64,000 nucleotides of DNA from UBA1724 sp051884615 (GCA_051884615.1 JBJEVT010000015.1:1-64000); one strand, 5' to 3'. Shown: positions 43,434-53,153, counted from the stretch's first letter. The notes: a model not told the origin generated them from the sequence alone. Translations and numbers: made by a program.

Positions 43434-43497
43434 GGGCTAGATGGGCTGGCCTCCCAGGGAACCCAGGGAATCCAGGGAATCCAGGGTATCCAGGAAG
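43434..43497 (+). repeat. 9-bp tandem array beside repeat C
   Basis: GGGCTAGAT GGGCTGG followed, after 3 bp, by five 9-bp units of (C/T)CCAGGGAA type (43453-43497). It is related to the perfect GGGCTGGAT array at 2-55 and sits at the same end of the composite repeat. Confidence 0.75.
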
Positions 43498-43529
43498 CTC
43501 CGGGGAGTTTGCTTCCCACCAAAAGATCT

Positions 43530-43781
43530 GGGGGCGTGCCTGGGCGGGCTTGCCCGGACAGGAAAGTTGGTCGCGGGGAGCCATGGGGAGAGGGTGCTCA
43601 GGCAGGAGCTTTCTCTCCCCGGAGGCGCCCCCGGGGACAACAAGGCATCCGGAGCCGGATGCCGGAACGCCCCCCCCCCGCCTTCTGCCCTCCGTGTCAT
43701 CCGGGGTGGGCCGCAGGCGCCTCTGTGTGTTCTGTGTCCAAGCGGAGCGCCTCTGTGTATTCTGTGTTGAAGCGGAGCGCC
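43530..43781 (+). repeat. Composite dispersed repeat, copy C
   Basis: Same order as copy A: GCCTGGGCGGGCTTGCCCGG, GGCATCCGGAGCCGGATGCC (43644-43663), GCAGGCGCCTCTGTGTGTTC and a tail unit repeated twice ending TCTGTGTTGAAGCGGAGCGC. It lies between the ABC ATPase gene and tRNA-Leu. Confidence 0.88.
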
Positions 43782-43802
43782 CTTTGTGGGCAATATCTAT
43801 CT

Positions 43803-43888
43803 TGGTATCCGAGGCGGGACTCGAACCCGCACGGGGTCACCCCCTAGAGATTTTAAGTCTCTTGCGTCTGCCATTTCGCCACTCGGAC
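43803..43888 (-). tRNA. tRNA-Leu(TAA)
   Basis: 86-nt class II tRNA with encoded CCA. Acceptor GTCCGAG/CTCGGAT. Anticodon stem AGAGA/TCTCT around CTTAAAA gives TAA (reads TTA). The variable arm is AGGGGGTGACCCC, and the T-arm is GCGGGTTCGAGTCCCGC. It marks the right edge of the accessory segment. Confidence 0.95.
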
Positions 43889-44284
43889 CCAGGATTGCGG
43901 GCACTTGGCCAATATAGAGCCCACGGGGGGATTCGTGGGGGCGTGGTCTTGGCCGGGGAGAAGTTTTTTGCCGCGGGGAGGGGAGGGAGTCCTGCCCAGG
44001 CTATATTAGCCGGGCATCCAGGGGAAGGAGGGAGTTCGTCCTCCCTCTGAATTCGTGACGTCGGGGAGGGTGCGTCCCCTTGTCGACCGGGGTTTGGTTC
44101 GTCTCCCTGGCTGGCGCGACACGTCCTGACGTCACCCATTGGGAGGCCTGGTCTTCCCTTTCGTTTTTTGTTCGTGTTTTCCGTCTCTGCCTCCCCATGG
44201 TGGGGGAGGGAGAGCGGGAAGGGGTGGCTCCCCCGGGCCGCCTTTGTTCAGACAAGGTTTTCCAGCATAGGAAGCGAAGCAGGA
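43889..44284 (+). other. Intergenic region upstream of the Gfo/Idh gene
   Basis: 396 bp without a gene. It holds a TATATT (44002-44007) with no good -35, a minus-strand TATATT (43911-43916) that could serve tRNA-Leu, and an 8-bp inverted repeat GTGACGTC (44055) / GACGTCAC (44129). No clear ribosome-binding site beyond GAAGCAGGA just before the start. Confidence 0.5.
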
Positions 44285-45460
44285 ATGGAACCGGTAAAAG
44301 TCGGCATCATTGGTCTGGGTAACATGGGTTCGAGCATCGTCCGCATGATGCATCAGGTCCCTGGAGCGGAATTGACGGCGGTCTGTGACACCAATCCCAA
44401 GGCCTTCGAGCGCCTGGAGCCCGCCGTCCGGGAGAAGGTGGCGAAATTCACCACGGACGAGGAGTTTTTCGAGAAGTCCGGCGTGGAGCTTGCCATGATC
44501 GAGGTGCCCCATTTCCAGCATGCGGATCTGGCCATCGCCGCCATGAACCACGGCATGCATATCAACGTGGAGAAACCCCTCTGCGTGGACAAAGCGGATG
44601 CGGAGCGTCTTCTGGCAGAATGCGCCAAGCATCCGGAGCTGGTGAAGGGCATCATGCTGAACCAGCGCACCCGGGACGCCCACATCAAAATCAAGCAGCT
44701 CATCGACTCCGGGGAGCTGGGGGAGATTCGCCGGGTGAATTGGATCATCACGGACTGGTACCGCACCCAGCAGTATTATGATTCCGGGGACTGGCGCGCC
44801 TCCTGGCGCGGGGAGGGCGGCGGCGTGCTGACCAACCAGTGCCCCCACCAGCTGGACCTGATGACCTGGCTCTTCGGCATGCCCAGTCTGGTGGACGCCC
44901 ACATCTTCCTGGGCAAATACCACGACATCGAGGTGGAGGACGAGGTCAACGCCTATCTGGAATATCCCAATGGCGCCACGGGGAACTTCGTCACCACCAC
45001 GGGGGAGGCCCCCGGAACCAACCGCCTGGAGATCGCCGCGGAGCACGGACGGATTGTCTTCGAGAACAACCGCCTCCTCTACAAGCGCCATGCCATGACC
45101 ACCCAGGAGCATATCCGTACCGCCACCTCCGGCTTCACGCCCCCCGAGACCTGGGATTGCGAAATCCACTTCGCCCCCGACGACGCGGGCCAGAGCCAGC
45201 ACATGCGGGTGCTTGCCAATGTGGTGGACGCCATCCGCAACGGGACGCCCCTGAAGGCCCCGGTGGAGGAGGGCATCCGCGGCCTGGAGCTTGCCAACGC
45301 CATGATGCTCTCCGGCTTCCTGAAGAAGCCCGTGAGCCTGCCTTTGGATTCCCGCCTCTATGCGGAGAAGCTGAAGGAGCTGATCGCCACCAGCCGGTAT
45401 CCCAAGAAGAAGGCCGCCGCGGCGGACGCCAGTGCCGTGGATTTCACCAAGTCCTTCTAG
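44285..45460 (+). CDS. Gfo/Idh/MocA family oxidoreductase
   Basis: 391-aa NAD(P)-dependent sugar or inositol dehydrogenase-like enzyme. The nucleotide-binding motif is VGIIGLGNMGSSIVRMM (residues 5-21). The catalytic EKP lysine is present in INVEKPLCV (about residue 97). The C-terminal GFO_IDH_MocA_C-type domain has GGGVLTNQCPHQLDLMTWLF, where the His is probably the catalytic one. The real substrate is unknown; families like this in glycan users act on deoxy or keto sugars. priA follows after 39 bp. Confidence 0.9.
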   Translation: MEPVKVGIIGLGNMGSSIVRMMHQVPGAELTAVCDTNPKAFERLEPAVREKVAKFTTDEEFFEKSGVELAMIEVPHFQHADLAIAAMNHGMHINVEKPLCVDKADAERLLAECAKHPELVKGIMLNQRTRDAHIKIKQLIDSGELGEIRRVNWIITDWYRTQQYYDSGDWRASWRGEGGGVLTNQCPHQLDLMTWLFGMPSLVDAHIFLGKYHDIEVEDEVNAYLEYPNGATGNFVTTTGEAPGTNRLEIAAEHGRIVFENNRLLYKRHAMTTQEHIRTATSGFTPPETWDCEIHFAPDDAGQSQHMRVLANVVDAIRNGTPLKAPVEEGIRGLELANAMMLSGFLKKPVSLPLDSRLYAEKLKELIATSRYPKKKAAAADASAVDFTKSF

Positions 45461-45499
45461 GGTGCGAGGTGAAGAGGGGGGATCCGAGGGGGGCGACCC

Positions 45500-47722
45500 A
45501 TGTTTGCGGAGGTTGCGTTCAATCTGGCCACGGGGCAGTGCTTCGACTATGCGGTGCCGGAGGAGTGGCCCCAGGGGAAGGTGTATCCGGGATGCCGGGT
45601 GCGCGCCTCTTTTCGCGGGGTGGAGCAGTCCGGCTATGTGCTGAAGCTGAAGGAGAACTCCTCCTATCGCGCCCTGCCTCTGGTGGCGGTGGAGGACGCC
45701 TCCCGCCAATTCCCGCCCCAGATGCTCCGCCTTGCGGACTGGATCTGCGACTATTATTGCGCCAGCCACGAGTGCGTCATCTGGAATCTGCTTCCCGCCG
45801 TGGTGCGGCGGGGGGAGATGCAGCACCGGGAGGTGACCTATCTGGATTTGACGGAAAAGGCCCGCGATCCGGGAAGCGACGCCTTCATGGCTTTGACGCC
45901 CAAGCGCCAGCAGGTGCTCCGCACCCTGATTCGCCTGGGGGGGAGCCTCCCCCTGAAGGAGGCCCTGGGCGCCGTGGACGCCGGACAGAGCGTCATCCAT
46001 GCCCTGGTGGCGGACGGCTGGCTGGCGAAATGCCGCCGGGTGGAGGAGCGGGACCCCTTCCGCAATGCCCTCATCCAACGGGATGCCCCCAAGACCCTGA
46101 CGGAGGAGCAGGCCGCCGCCTTGGCGGCCGTGAAGGAGGCCCTGGAGACTCCCCGCCCCAAACCCATCCTTCTCCACGGCGTCACGGGCAGCGGCAAGAC
46201 GGAAATCTATCTCCAGGCCATCGAGCATTGCCTGAACCAGGGACGCAACGCCATCGTCCTGGTGCCGGAGATCGCCCTGACTCCCCAGACGGTCTTCCGC
46301 TTTCGCCAGCGCTTCGGGGAGCAGGTCTCCGTGCTCCACAGCGGCTTGACCGACGGACAGCGCTTCGACGAGTGGACCCGCATCGCGGGGGGCAGAAGCC
46401 GGATTGCCGTGGGGGCGCGCTCGGCGCTGTTCGCCCCCTTCCGGAATCTGGGCCTCATCGTGGTGGACGAGGAGCACGAGGCCACCTACAAGCAGGACGA
46501 GATGCCCCACTACAACGCCCGGGATGTGGCGGTGGTGCGGGGCATGCTGGAATCCTGCGCCGTGGTCCTGGGCTCTGCCACCCCCTCCCTGGAATCCTAT
46601 CACAACTGCACCCTGGGAAAATACCGCCTCGTGGAAATGAAGAGCCGGGTGGACGGACATCCGCTGCCCACCGTGGAGGTGGTGGACATGCGCCTGGAGC
46701 ACTCCCGCCAGAAGGAGAAGGGGCAGTCCTCCTTCTTCTCCCGCCGTCTGAAGGAGCTCATCGACCAGACCCTGGCCCGCCATCAACAGGTGATCCTCTT
46801 CCTGAACCGGCGGGGATACGCCACCACGCTCTCCTGCAGCCAGTGCGGATACACCGCCAGCTGCGAAAACTGCAGCGTCACCTACACCTACCACCGGAAG
46901 CAGAACAAGCTGATGTGCCACCATTGCGACACCACGCTGGACGCCCCCTCCCGCTGCCCGGATTGCGGCAATCCCGAAATCCGGATGGGGGGATACGGGA
47001 CGGAGCGGGTGGAGGCGGTCACCCGCGCCATCTTCCCCCACGCCATGGTGGCGCGCATGGATTCCGACACCATGACCAATGCGGACTCCTACCGCAAGGT
47101 GCTGGAGGCGTTCCGGGGGCACCGCATCGACATCCTCATCGGCACCCAGATGATCGCCAAGGGACTGGATTTCCCCGATGTGACCCTGGTGGGCATCATC
47201 CAGGCGGACATCGGCCTCAATCTCCCGGATTTCCGCTCCGCGGAACGCACCTTCGCCTTGATCACCCAGGTGGCGGGGCGTGCCGGACGGGGCGCGGAAC
47301 CCGGACGGGTGGTGGTGCAAACCTGCACCCCCGACAACTACGCCATCGCCTCGGCGCAACGCCACGACTACGCGGCCTTCGCCGCCGAGGAATTGCCGGG
47401 GCGCCATGCCATGGCCTTCCCGCCCTACGCCCATCTGGTCCTGCTGCAATTCCGGCACGAGCAGGATGCCGTCGCCTCCCAGGCGGCGGAGCAGTTCGCC
47501 TCTCTCCTGAATCCCCTGCTGCCCCGGAACACCCATTGCCTGGGGCCCATGGCGGCTCCTCTGGCGCGTCTCTCCGGCAAATTCCGCTACCAGATCCTTC
47601 TCCGGGGCGAGAATGTCCGGGGCATTGTGGACGCCTGCCGCAAGGGGATGGCCGCCCTTTCCCCCGCCCAGCGCCGGAAGGTCCCCGTGGAGGTGGATGT
47701 GGACCCCCGCTTCCTGCAGTGA
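45500..47722 (+). CDS. priA: Primosomal protein N' (replication restart helicase)
   Basis: 740-aa PriA. The N-terminal DNA-binding domain (FAEVAFNLATGQCFDYAVPE) is followed by an SF2 helicase core with Walker A LLHGVTGSGKTEIYL (about residues 224-238) and DEEH in VVDEEHEATYKQ (about 322-333). The eight-cysteine zinc module lies at about 449-491 (CSQCGY, CENC, CHHC, CPDC). It restarts stalled replication forks. Length matches the family. Confidence 0.96.
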   Translation: MFAEVAFNLATGQCFDYAVPEEWPQGKVYPGCRVRASFRGVEQSGYVLKLKENSSYRALPLVAVEDASRQFPPQMLRLADWICDYYCASHECVIWNLLPAVVRRGEMQHREVTYLDLTEKARDPGSDAFMALTPKRQQVLRTLIRLGGSLPLKEALGAVDAGQSVIHALVADGWLAKCRRVEERDPFRNALIQRDAPKTLTEEQAAALAAVKEALETPRPKPILLHGVTGSGKTEIYLQAIEHCLNQGRNAIVLVPEIALTPQTVFRFRQRFGEQVSVLHSGLTDGQRFDEWTRIAGGRSRIAVGARSALFAPFRNLGLIVVDEEHEATYKQDEMPHYNARDVAVVRGMLESCAVVLGSATPSLESYHNCTLGKYRLVEMKSRVDGHPLPTVEVVDMRLEHSRQKEKGQSSFFSRRLKELIDQTLARHQQVILFLNRRGYATTLSCSQCGYTASCENCSVTYTYHRKQNKLMCHHCDTTLDAPSRCPDCGNPEIRMGGYGTERVEAVTRAIFPHAMVARMDSDTMTNADSYRKVLEAFRGHRIDILIGTQMIAKGLDFPDVTLVGIIQADIGLNLPDFRSAERTFALITQVAGRAGRGAEPGRVVVQTCTPDNYAIASAQRHDYAAFAAEELPGRHAMAFPPYAHLVLLQFRHEQDAVASQAAEQFASLLNPLLPRNTHCLGPMAAPLARLSGKFRYQILLRGENVRGIVDACRKGMAALSPAQRRKVPVEVDVDPRFLQ

Positions 47723-47911
47723 GAAAACATCTTCCGTCCCGGGCGGGATTCCCTCATTTCCCGTTCCCCGGGAGAGGAGGGGGGAGAGGCGCGGGGCTAT
47801 AGTAATCCACCCGCCTTCCTCCCGGCGCTCTCCCCTTCATTCCTTCCGCTTCTCTTTTCGTGAACCTGCCCCCGGCGAAGGGCTCCCCGCCCTCCCGGAC
47901 AGGATGCCATC

Positions 47912-49018
47912 ATGTATCCCTCCTCCATATTGATTCATCTGGATAGACTGAAGGCGAATTATCGCCGCATGGCGGAGAATTTCCCCGGCCATTCCCTGGC
48001 GCCGGTCATCAAGGCAGACGCCTATGGCCACGGAATCCTGCCCTGCGCCCGCGCCCTGGAGGAGGAGAAGAGCCCCTATCTCTGCGTCTTCACCGTGGAG
48101 GAGGCCCGGCTCCTGCGGGACAACGGGGTGAGGACCCGCCTGATTCTCCTGGGGGGCGCTCTGGACCAGGAGGAATGTCGGGAGCTGGCCTGCCTGGAGA
48201 ACGTGGCTGTCGCCGCCTGGAATCTTCCGGAAATCCAGGAGCTTTCCCGATGCGCCGCCGCCCTGGGGAAGCAGGTGGATCTCCATTTGAAGATTGACAC
48301 GGGCATGAGCCGCCTGGGCTTCTTCCCCTGGGAATGTCCGGAGGTTGTCCGTCAAATCCAGCGGCTGCCTGGCGTGCGCCTCGCCGGCGCCTTCTCCCAT
48401 CTGGCCAGCGCCGATTGCCCGGAAAAGGACTACACCGCCCGCCAGACCAAGGCTTTCCAGGAGGGATGCGCCTGCCTGCCTCCCGAAGCCCGGGAACGGC
48501 ACTTGAGCGCCACCCCGGGAATGTTGGCAGGCGTGGGCATGGAATATCCCATCGTGCGCCCGGGATTCACGCTCTACGGATATGGCAGCGATCCCCGCAC
48601 GCCCCAGATGCGTTTCGACCCCGTCATGGAGTTCACCAGCCATGTGATCTCCCTGAAGGAAATCCCCGTGGGCGCCGAAATCTCCTATGGGGGAATCTAC
48701 CGGGTGGAAAATGCGCCGCGGCGCATCGCCGTGGTCCCCGTGGGCTACGCCGACGGATACCCCAGGGGGCTGGGCAACCGCGCCTCCGTCCTGATCCGGG
48801 GCAGACGCGCCCCCATCCGGGGACGTGTCTGCATGGGGATGCTGATGGCCGATGTGACCGAAATCCCCGACGCCGCCGTGGATGACGGCGTGACTCTTCT
48901 GGGACAGCAGGGCGGCGAAGCCATCCAGGCCGATGAACTGGCGGCCATGGTGGACACCATCCCCTATGAGCTGCTCTGCCGCCTGGGACGACACCCCAAC
49001 CGCGTCTGGATGCCGTAG
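47912..49018 (+). CDS. alr: Alanine racemase
   Basis: 368-aa PLP enzyme that makes D-alanine for peptidoglycan. The PLP lysine is K34 in APVIKADAYGHGILP. LHLKIDTGMSRLGF is the central barrel signature, and the second catalytic residue is Tyr in EISYGGIYRV (about residue 259). GRVCMGMLMADVT is the C-terminal domain signature. A TATAGT -10-like box lies at 47798-47803 without a good -35. Confidence 0.94.
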   Translation: MYPSSILIHLDRLKANYRRMAENFPGHSLAPVIKADAYGHGILPCARALEEEKSPYLCVFTVEEARLLRDNGVRTRLILLGGALDQEECRELACLENVAVAAWNLPEIQELSRCAAALGKQVDLHLKIDTGMSRLGFFPWECPEVVRQIQRLPGVRLAGAFSHLASADCPEKDYTARQTKAFQEGCACLPPEARERHLSATPGMLAGVGMEYPIVRPGFTLYGYGSDPRTPQMRFDPVMEFTSHVISLKEIPVGAEISYGGIYRVENAPRRIAVVPVGYADGYPRGLGNRASVLIRGRRAPIRGRVCMGMLMADVTEIPDAAVDDGVTLLGQQGGEAIQADELAAMVDTIPYELLCRLGRHPNRVWMP

Positions 49019-49280
49019 AAGAGAGGAAAAGCGGGTGCGGGGAAAAGTCCGCCGCCCGTCCCTCGCAAAATATTCATCTGCCTTTCGGGGCTCCGGGGAA
49101 CTTGAGGCGTCTCCCCCTGCCGCAGATGGCGTGCCCAGGGGCGAAATGCCAGCCGCCCGGGGAGAAAGGGGGAAAGGATTTCCCATTCCTGAATCCAATT
49201 CCCGAAGGTCGGCGCGAAAATAAAGTTTCCCGGGGCGCGCGGACAAGACCGTTCCCGGAGAGGGGTGCGGCGCCTCCGGG

Positions 49281-49742
49281 TCAGGGGGACGGCGTTCCGT
49301 TGTCCAGGGCTTCCAGAAGGGTCTGGCAGCCTTCCAGGACATCCCGGTAGGTTTGCTGGAAGTTGTCGGTGTACCAGGGATCCGCAATATCCCGCGGGTG
49401 AGGCGCCCAATCCAGGAGGAGATGGATGCGGGAATGGAGGTCGGGGGGCAGGAGCCGTTGCAGGTCTCTGCGGTTCGCCCGGTCCATCCCCAGGAGGAGG
49501 TGATAGCGCTGCGCCTCCTGGGGAGTGAGGAGCCAGGCCCTTCGCGGGGAGAAGGGGATGTGGTTTTCCTGGAGAATCCGCCGGGTTCCCGGATGGATGT
49601 CGCTTCCCAGCTCGTCGGTATGGAGGGCGGCAGACCGGATGTGGAGGTCGGTTCTTCCGGCCTGCCGCGCCAGTTCCTTCATGACGAACTCCGCCATGGG
49701 ACTCCGGCAGATGTTCCCATGGCAGACGAAGAGGAGCTCCAT
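49281..49742 (-). CDS. Low-molecular-weight protein-tyrosine phosphatase
   Basis: 153-aa LMW-PTP. The P-loop is CHGNICRSP (C7, R13), and the general-acid Asp is in ADPWYTDNF, about residue 120. Bacterial members reverse tyrosine phosphorylation of exopolysaccharide kinases or act as arginine phosphatases; no partner kinase is visible. It lies 12 bp after the glycosidase-like gene and is the last gene of the minus-strand series that starts at 56274. Confidence 0.9.
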   Translation of the reverse strand: MELLFVCHGNICRSPMAEFVMKELARQAGRTDLHIRSAALHTDELGSDIHPGTRRILQENHIPFSPRRAWLLTPQEAQRYHLLLGMDRANRRDLQRLLPPDLHSRIHLLLDWAPHPRDIADPWYTDNFQQTYRDVLEGCQTLLEALDNGTPSP

Positions 49743-49754
49743 GGGAACGTTCCT

Positions 49755-51788
49755 TTAGGCGTCGTAGTGGAGCACCACCATCTGGTGGCAGGTGAACTCG
49801 TCCACGGTGAAGGAGATTCGTCCGTCCTGGGCCGTCTGGAAGGGGAGGGGGGCGCCCTGGGGTTCCAGGGTGATGCTCTTCACGGGCTTGTCCGGCAGGA
49901 AGGAGACCTGGGTGCCCCGGAGGGGCATCAGCTCCTCGATGACGATGCCGTTGCCCCAGAGGCCCACGTCCCGGATGGTCTTGTCTCCGCCCCGGGGGAT
50001 CACGTTGACGTAGAGCAGATGGATGATGGTCCGGTTCTGCTCCGGCTGGTCCATGACATTCACCCGTCCGGTGGAGGGCAGGTTGCAGAGGAGGCGGGGA
50101 GTGCCGCCCAGGGCCAGGCGGACCACCTTCCGGAGATACTGGGCGAAGGGGACGCACCCCCATCCCTTGTAGATGGTGAAGGCGGGGTGGGCCAGGTAGG
50201 TGATCTGGCTGGTGGCGACGCCGGCGGCGAATCCGCTGGGGTCGGGCTGGTAGGGGGTGTGCTGGTGGGAGCAGAAGTGGTCGTGGTCCGTCCGGTTGAA
50301 ATAGGGATCGTAGATCCGCCCCAGGCTCTTTCCGGTGGTGGGGAGGAGGCGCTGGCTGGGGAAATACATCACCATGGGGGAGTCCACGTCGTCTCCCTGG
50401 AGTTCCGGTTCGGGGAGCATGTAGTCCACCTTGTAGGGGCTTTCGCCCTGGAAGGTGGCGCCCATGTCGAAGAGGGGCTGTCCCTTGGCGTCCAGGCCGC
50501 TGGTGCCGGCGAGGAGGAGGCGTCCTCCCTTGTCCAGGTATTCCTGGAGGCGTTGCCGGAGGGGGGCGGGGATGGCGATGTCATCGGGGAGGATCAGGAG
50601 GCGGTATTTCTGGAAATCGGCCTCCGTGTCGATGATGTCGAAGAGGAAGTGTCCCTCCAGGAGGACGCGTCCCGCGCCGATGTCGCCGTGGATTTCCCGG
50701 TCGGCGCTGCCTTCCACGGCGGCCTTTGCCAGGATGGCCATTTCCGCCACGTTGTGGACATGGTTGCACCAGGGTTCCTTCCGCTCCACTTCCTGGTAGG
50801 CGCGCCCGATGAGGCGGTAGGTGGAGTCGTCCAGCTTTCCGCAGGGATGGAGCTGGTCGCCGATGCTGCATTTCGCCCCGAAGGCCAGCATGGCGGCGCA
50901 CTCGTAGCGCAGGGCGTTGGGATGCTTGTAGCCGCCGAATTCTCCCCAGGAGGTATGGAACTTTCCGGTCATGCCCAGATAGTCGAAGGGGAGATTGTGG
51001 ACATATTTGGCGGAGAGGGCGAAGTGGTCGTAGCCCCAGCCGCCGGTGGGCAGGGATTCCAGCTCCAGGTGGGAGAAGTAGTCCTCCAGGACCTGCCGCT
51101 TTCCGGGGGTCACATGGCCGGAGTTGTGGAAGATGGGCATGTCGGGGTCCATCTCCTTGACGGCGGCGGTGGTGAGGCGGTAGTAGCGTTCCAGCCCCTC
51201 CTGGGCGATTTGGAGGAGATGGTCGGGGTTATGGGGATCCAGGCCCTTTTCCCGGAGGCGTTTCATGCAGTGTTCGCAGGCGCAGGGGGCCTGGTGGATG
51301 ATGTCCAGGAAGATGCCGTCGCAGTTGGGGAACTGGCGCAGCACCTCCTGGATTTCCCGGCAGAGATGCTCCACATAGGGGGAGTTGAAGCATGCCTTGT
51401 GGAATCCGGGGTCCAGATTGCTTTGGGCCACGGGGGTCATGGTCTTCAGGTCCACGTGGACGGCGAGCCAGTCCGGGTGTTCCGCGAGCATGGCGTCGTC
51501 CAGTCCCGCGGAGAGATAGATGGGGGCGTTCACGTTGATTTCCTTGCAGGCGTCGAACTGTGCCCGGAGGAGATCGAAGGAGAGTCCCGGATGGCGGTGT
51601 CCCACCTGGGTGTTGTTGTAGTGCCATCCGTGGTGGCACTTGGCGAAGAGGGTGATGGAGTCCACATGGGCGTCCTGGAGGGTTTTCTGCCACTCCTCCT
51701 TTTGGAAGCGTGCCCCGATGGCGGGGATTTGACCGGAGGTGTGGAAATCCAGGTGGACCTGGCGGAAGCGCAAGGCGTGCTTTTTCAT
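49755..51788 (-). CDS. Glycoside hydrolase-like protein with beta-galactosidase trimerisation-like region
   Basis: 677-aa protein without a signal peptide. The N-terminal half (about 1-340) looks like a TIM barrel: QVHLDFHTSGQIPAIGARF, SITLFAKCHHGWHYN, NCDGIFLDIIHQAPCACEHC. The middle (about 385-425) has LLILPDDIAIPAPLRQRLQE followed by GGRLLLAGTSG, typical of a GATase-like/beta-galactosidase trimerisation domain. A C-terminal beta domain follows. The layout is close to fucosidase- or galactosidase-like cytoplasmic enzymes of unclassified families. The substrate is unknown. Confidence 0.8.
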   Translation of the reverse strand: MKKHALRFRQVHLDFHTSGQIPAIGARFQKEEWQKTLQDAHVDSITLFAKCHHGWHYNNTQVGHRHPGLSFDLLRAQFDACKEINVNAPIYLSAGLDDAMLAEHPDWLAVHVDLKTMTPVAQSNLDPGFHKACFNSPYVEHLCREIQEVLRQFPNCDGIFLDIIHQAPCACEHCMKRLREKGLDPHNPDHLLQIAQEGLERYYRLTTAAVKEMDPDMPIFHNSGHVTPGKRQVLEDYFSHLELESLPTGGWGYDHFALSAKYVHNLPFDYLGMTGKFHTSWGEFGGYKHPNALRYECAAMLAFGAKCSIGDQLHPCGKLDDSTYRLIGRAYQEVERKEPWCNHVHNVAEMAILAKAAVEGSADREIHGDIGAGRVLLEGHFLFDIIDTEADFQKYRLLILPDDIAIPAPLRQRLQEYLDKGGRLLLAGTSGLDAKGQPLFDMGATFQGESPYKVDYMLPEPELQGDDVDSPMVMYFPSQRLLPTTGKSLGRIYDPYFNRTDHDHFCSHQHTPYQPDPSGFAAGVATSQITYLAHPAFTIYKGWGCVPFAQYLRKVVRLALGGTPRLLCNLPSTGRVNVMDQPEQNRTIIHLLYVNVIPRGGDKTIRDVGLWGNGIVIEELMPLRGTQVSFLPDKPVKSITLEPQGAPLPFQTAQDGRISFTVDEFTCHQMVVLHYDA

Positions 51789-51861
51789 GGAAGGCTGGGG
51801 GCGGGGATGGGGTAGGATAGGGCGCGAGCGGGGGGGGAGGCGCGGGAGGGGGGGAGGGGAG

Positions 51862-53097
51862 CTAGGCTTCCGTCTCCTTGCCCACGGCCTTGTCCACGAT
51901 GGCGCAGATGCAGCAGTCGGACCAGACGTTTTCCCCGGTCTCCACCATGTCGATGACGGAGAAGATGGGGAGGATGAGTCCCATGATGCCCAGGGGGGCG
52001 CCCAGGCCCGCCATGAGGGCGAGGGTCAGGAAGTAGCATCCCATGGGGACTCCGGCGTTGCCGACGGCGGAGAAGACGGAGATGACGACCCACAGCGCCA
52101 TGAGGGGGGCGGTGAGGACGATGCCGCTGTTTTGCATGACGAAGAGGGAGGTCACCAGGATGAAGGCGGCGCATCCGTTCATGTTGATGGTGCAGCAGAG
52201 GGGCAGGATGAAGCGCGCCACTTCGGGGCGGGCCTTCAGGTTGTTCTCGGCGGAGGCCACGGTGACGGGCAGGGTGGCGGCGGAGCTCTTGGTGAAGAAG
52301 GCCATGAGCACGGCGGGAAGCATGGCGCGGAAGACCGACAGGGGATTCAGCCTATGGAGCAGCAGGAAGCAGGGCAGCACCAGGAAGAACTGGATGAGAT
52401 TCCCCGCCAGCACCACCAGGACGTATTTGCCCAGGGCGCCGGAGACCCAGGTGCCGAACTGGCCGGCGAACTGGCTGGCGAAAGCCACGATGCCCAGGGG
52501 CAGAATCCACACCAGGCCGCGGATCAGGGTGAAGAGCACATCCTGCATGCCCAGAATCACCTGGGTCAGCGCCTGGACCTGGGGGGACTCCCGGCGAATG
52601 GCCAGGGTGAGACCCACGGCGGCAGCCAGGAGGATGACGCTGAGCACGTTGCCGTTGAGGAGGGAGCCCACGAAGTTGTCGGGCACCACGGAGAGGAGGT
52701 GGTCGCTGTAGTGGAGGTTCTGGAGCTGGAGGGAGACGTTGGAGGTGCCCTCCAGGATGGCGCTTTCCTCCAGGTTTCCGGGGGCGACGAGCCGGAAGAG
52801 GAGGAGGCCCACCAGGGCGGAGGCGAAGGTGGTCAGGAGGGTGTAGGCGAGGGTGCGCAGGAAGATTTTGGTGGTCTTCCGGTGGGCTCCCAGGGTTGCC
52901 AGGGTGGTGGTGACAGCCAGGGCGATGGTGGGCACCGCCAGCAGTTTGAAGAGCCGGGTGAAGATGGCGGCGACGATGTCGCAGACGGCGGTGATCCAGG
53001 AGACGTTGAGGGCGCCCAGGATGCCGCCCAGGGCCAGGGCTGCCACCCAGATGAGCATCTGCTTGCCGTTGAATCCTTTGCTCGGGGAAAGTGTCAT
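51862..53097 (-). CDS. DAACS-family sodium:dicarboxylate-type symporter
   Basis: 411-aa membrane protein with about eight hydrophobic segments and two re-entrant loops. HP1 is KSSAATLPVT, as in dicarboxylate/amino-acid:cation symporters. The TM7 sodium-site motif, usually NMDGT, reads NMNGC here (CTINMNGCAAFI), so ion or substrate use may differ. The substrate may be an amino acid or dicarboxylate. It lies between the glycosidase-like gene and the secreted coiled-coil gene. Confidence 0.9.
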   Translation of the reverse strand: MTLSPSKGFNGKQMLIWVAALALGGILGALNVSWITAVCDIVAAIFTRLFKLLAVPTIALAVTTTLATLGAHRKTTKIFLRTLAYTLLTTFASALVGLLLFRLVAPGNLEESAILEGTSNVSLQLQNLHYSDHLLSVVPDNFVGSLLNGNVLSVILLAAAVGLTLAIRRESPQVQALTQVILGMQDVLFTLIRGLVWILPLGIVAFASQFAGQFGTWVSGALGKYVLVVLAGNLIQFFLVLPCFLLLHRLNPLSVFRAMLPAVLMAFFTKSSAATLPVTVASAENNLKARPEVARFILPLCCTINMNGCAAFILVTSLFVMQNSGIVLTAPLMALWVVISVFSAVGNAGVPMGCYFLTLALMAGLGAPLGIMGLILPIFSVIDMVETGENVWSDCCICAIVDKAVGKETEA

Positions 53098-53153
53098 GGT
53101 GTGGGGGAATGGGGGGGGAGTTGGTGGGGGAAAAGGGACGGGAGAGAGGGGGG

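Noticed and set aside
43342..43802. Integrase or transposase remnant beside tRNA-Leu
   Set aside because: No recombinase motif in any frame; only the dispersed repeat is present.
44055..44136. GTGACGTC/GACGTCAC inverted repeat as an operator
   Set aside because: Only 8-bp arms, 66 bp apart; could be chance in GC-rich DNA. Mentioned only in the region note.
44132..47536. Long open minus-strand frame opposite the Gfo/Idh and priA genes
   Set aside because: Same antisense effect of GC-rich codons; both sense genes have full catalytic motifs.
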